Shown here piece after piece: positions 6,282 through 6,823 of a stretch of DNA of 6,823 nucleotides (the first letter of the stretch is position 1; each line of letters opens with the position of its first letter). Under the pieces are notes generated by a model, which did not search any database, was not told where the DNA came from, and worked only from the letters and a program-made list of their open reading frames with translations. The position numbers and the translations under genes are program-made. This DNA is from JALOOE01 sp964423545 (GTDB lineage: Bacteria; Chloroflexota; Anaerolineae; CG2-30-64-16), in contig CAYRFV010000295.1 in the NCBI GenBank assembly GCA_964423545.1, positions 1-6,823 on the forward strand, given 5' to 3'.

Positions 6282-6339
6282 CATCGGGAACGGGCAAGCA
6301 TCGCCGGAGGATGCCCTTTGAGTTCCAGATTGCCCGATG
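6282..6339. repeat. Inverted repeats between and across the divergent promoters (candidate operator)
   Basis: CATCGGG (6282-6288) is inverted as CCCGATG (6333-6339), and CGGGCAA (6291-6297) is inverted as TTGCCCG (6330-6336). Their right-hand arms fall in the spacer of the plus-strand promoter, and the left-hand arms lie just upstream of the minus-strand -35 box. A regulator binding here could control both directions. Repeats of 7 bp can arise by chance in GC-rich DNA. Confidence 0.3.
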
Positions 6340-6346
6340 GTATGAT
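6318..6346 (+). promoter_or_regulatory. Extended -10 sigma70-type promoter of the GT-C gene
   Basis: TTGAGT (6318-6323, 4/6) is followed by 17 nt and TATGAT (6341-6346, 5/6), with TGG directly before the -10 box (extended -10). The predicted transcription start, about 6353, is only a few bases before the ATG at 6356, so the mRNA would be leaderless or nearly so. Confidence 0.7.
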
Positions 6347-6355
6347 GCAGTCACT

Positions 6356-6823
6356 ATGCGGTCACTCCAGGGTCTAGCGATCGTAACCTCCGAATCTCGG
6401 AGGCGCTTCTCGTGGTCGCGCACCACCTACGCGCTGTTTTTCGTGGTTCTGGCCGGTCTTGTCCTCAGACTCAGGCAATATGCGGCCCAACGCTCCCTCT
6501 GGCTGGATGAAGCGATGCTGGCGCGCAACATCATCGAACGACCGTGGGGGCAGTTGGCGCAGCCTCTCGACTACGATCAGGGTGCGCCGCTGGGTTTTCT
6601 GTATCTTCAGAAGCTGCTGACCGCCGTTCTGGGCAATCAGGAGGCCGTTCTGCGACTATTGCCGCTGCTTGCGGGATGCCTCGCACTCTATCTCATGTTC
6701 AGCTTGGCGAGTTATTGCATCCCGGGGCCTTCCCGTTTCATCGCACTTGCACTGTTCGCCGTGGGTGACTACCTGGTTTACTACAGCACGGAGCACAAGC
6801 AGTATTCCAGTGACGTGCTGGTG
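6356..6823 (+). CDS. GT-C fold membrane glycosyltransferase, PMT/ArnT-like superfamily (3' end outside window)
   Basis: The frame stays open for 156 codons to the window edge; a full member would need roughly 450-600 residues. The N-terminus is basic (residues 15-22), followed by a first membrane segment (about 24-39) and then the loop RSLWLDEAMLARNI (46-59). The Asp51-Glu52 pair in this first extracytoplasmic loop fits the acidic motif of GT-C enzymes. YDQGAPLGFLYLQKLL (73-88), EAVLRLLPLLAG (96-107) and further hydrophobic segments (about 101-120 and 127-143) follow. EHKQYSSDVL (146-155) is also typical of this superfamily. Such enzymes transfer a sugar from a polyprenyl-phosphate donor to an acceptor on the outer face of the membrane. 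No Shine-Dalgarno sequence precedes ATG 6356, in line with a leaderless transcript. The gene is divergent from the GT2-led operon, whose product could supply the lipid-linked sugar. Confidence 0.85.
   Translation, partial: MRSLQGLAIVTSESRRRFSWSRTTYALFFVVLAGLVLRLRQYAAQRSLWLDEAMLARNIIERPWGQLAQPLDYDQGAPLGFLYLQKLLTAVLGNQEAVLRLLPLLAGCLALYLMFSLASYCIPGPSRFIALALFAVGDYLVYYSTEHKQYSSDVLV

Noticed and set aside
1..6823. CRISPR arrays, tRNA or rRNA genes, insertion sequences, phage or defence genes
   Set aside because: No regularly spaced repeats, cloverleaf structures, transposase or integrase motifs, or defence-type domains were seen on either strand.

Overview
The window is about 60% GC and looks like a bacterial chromosomal locus for cell-surface glycan assembly and surface proteins. 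Four glycosyltransferases and two exported proteins are visible, and a further probable glycosyltransferase tail sits at the left edge. Three features suggest a Chloroflexota (Anaerolineae-like) bacterium. The secreted protein has repeats built on an IQN / V-x-V-x-[FY]-Y / F-x-GSA pattern. The lipoprotein has a carboxypeptidase-regulatory-like domain. The GT2/GT4 sequences match the style of that phylum. This placement rests on remembered family style, not on a search, and is only moderately secure. There are no mobile elements, CRISPR arrays or RNA genes that I can see.

Layout, left to right. 2-172 (+) is the 3' tail of a gene, probably a GT4 glycosyltransferase. It converges on 255-1781 (-), a 508-residue secreted protein with four degenerate beta-sandwich-like repeats. 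A perfect 13-bp hairpin lies between them and should terminate the minus-strand gene. 1782-2178 is a divergent regulatory region with a sigma70-type promoter on each strand. 2179-2703 (+) encodes a 174-residue lipoprotein. It converges on a minus-strand run of three glycosyltransferases that reads right to left: a GT2 with two C-terminal membrane segments (5226-6194), a GT4 (4016-5158) and a second GT4 (2809-4005). Gaps within this run are 67 and 10 nt, so it is most likely one operon, driven by a promoter at 6249-6277. Divergent from it, 6356-6823 (+) is the start of a polytopic GT-C type glycosyltransferase that runs off the window.

How the genes may work together (inference). The GT2 resembles polyprenyl-phosphate sugar transferases of the DPM1/GtrB type. 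GT-C enzymes use such lipid-linked sugars on the outer face of the membrane. The two GT4 enzymes would extend a glycan in the cytoplasm. The divergent promoter pair at 6249-6346 could coordinate the two arms. The secreted repeat protein and the lipoprotein are candidate surface partners or glycosylation targets, but nothing in the sequence proves this.

Several starts were moved inward from the longest possible open frame, using promoters, ribosome binding sites and signal peptides. The clearest cases are 6194 (GTG) and 2179 (ATG), where the longer frame begins upstream of, or inside, the predicted promoter. I found no convincing evidence of a wholly new system. The most unusual items are the four-repeat secreted protein, the extended -10 divergent promoter pair with a probably leaderless GT-C gene, and the common absence of the first Glu of the EX7E motif in both complete GT4 enzymes.
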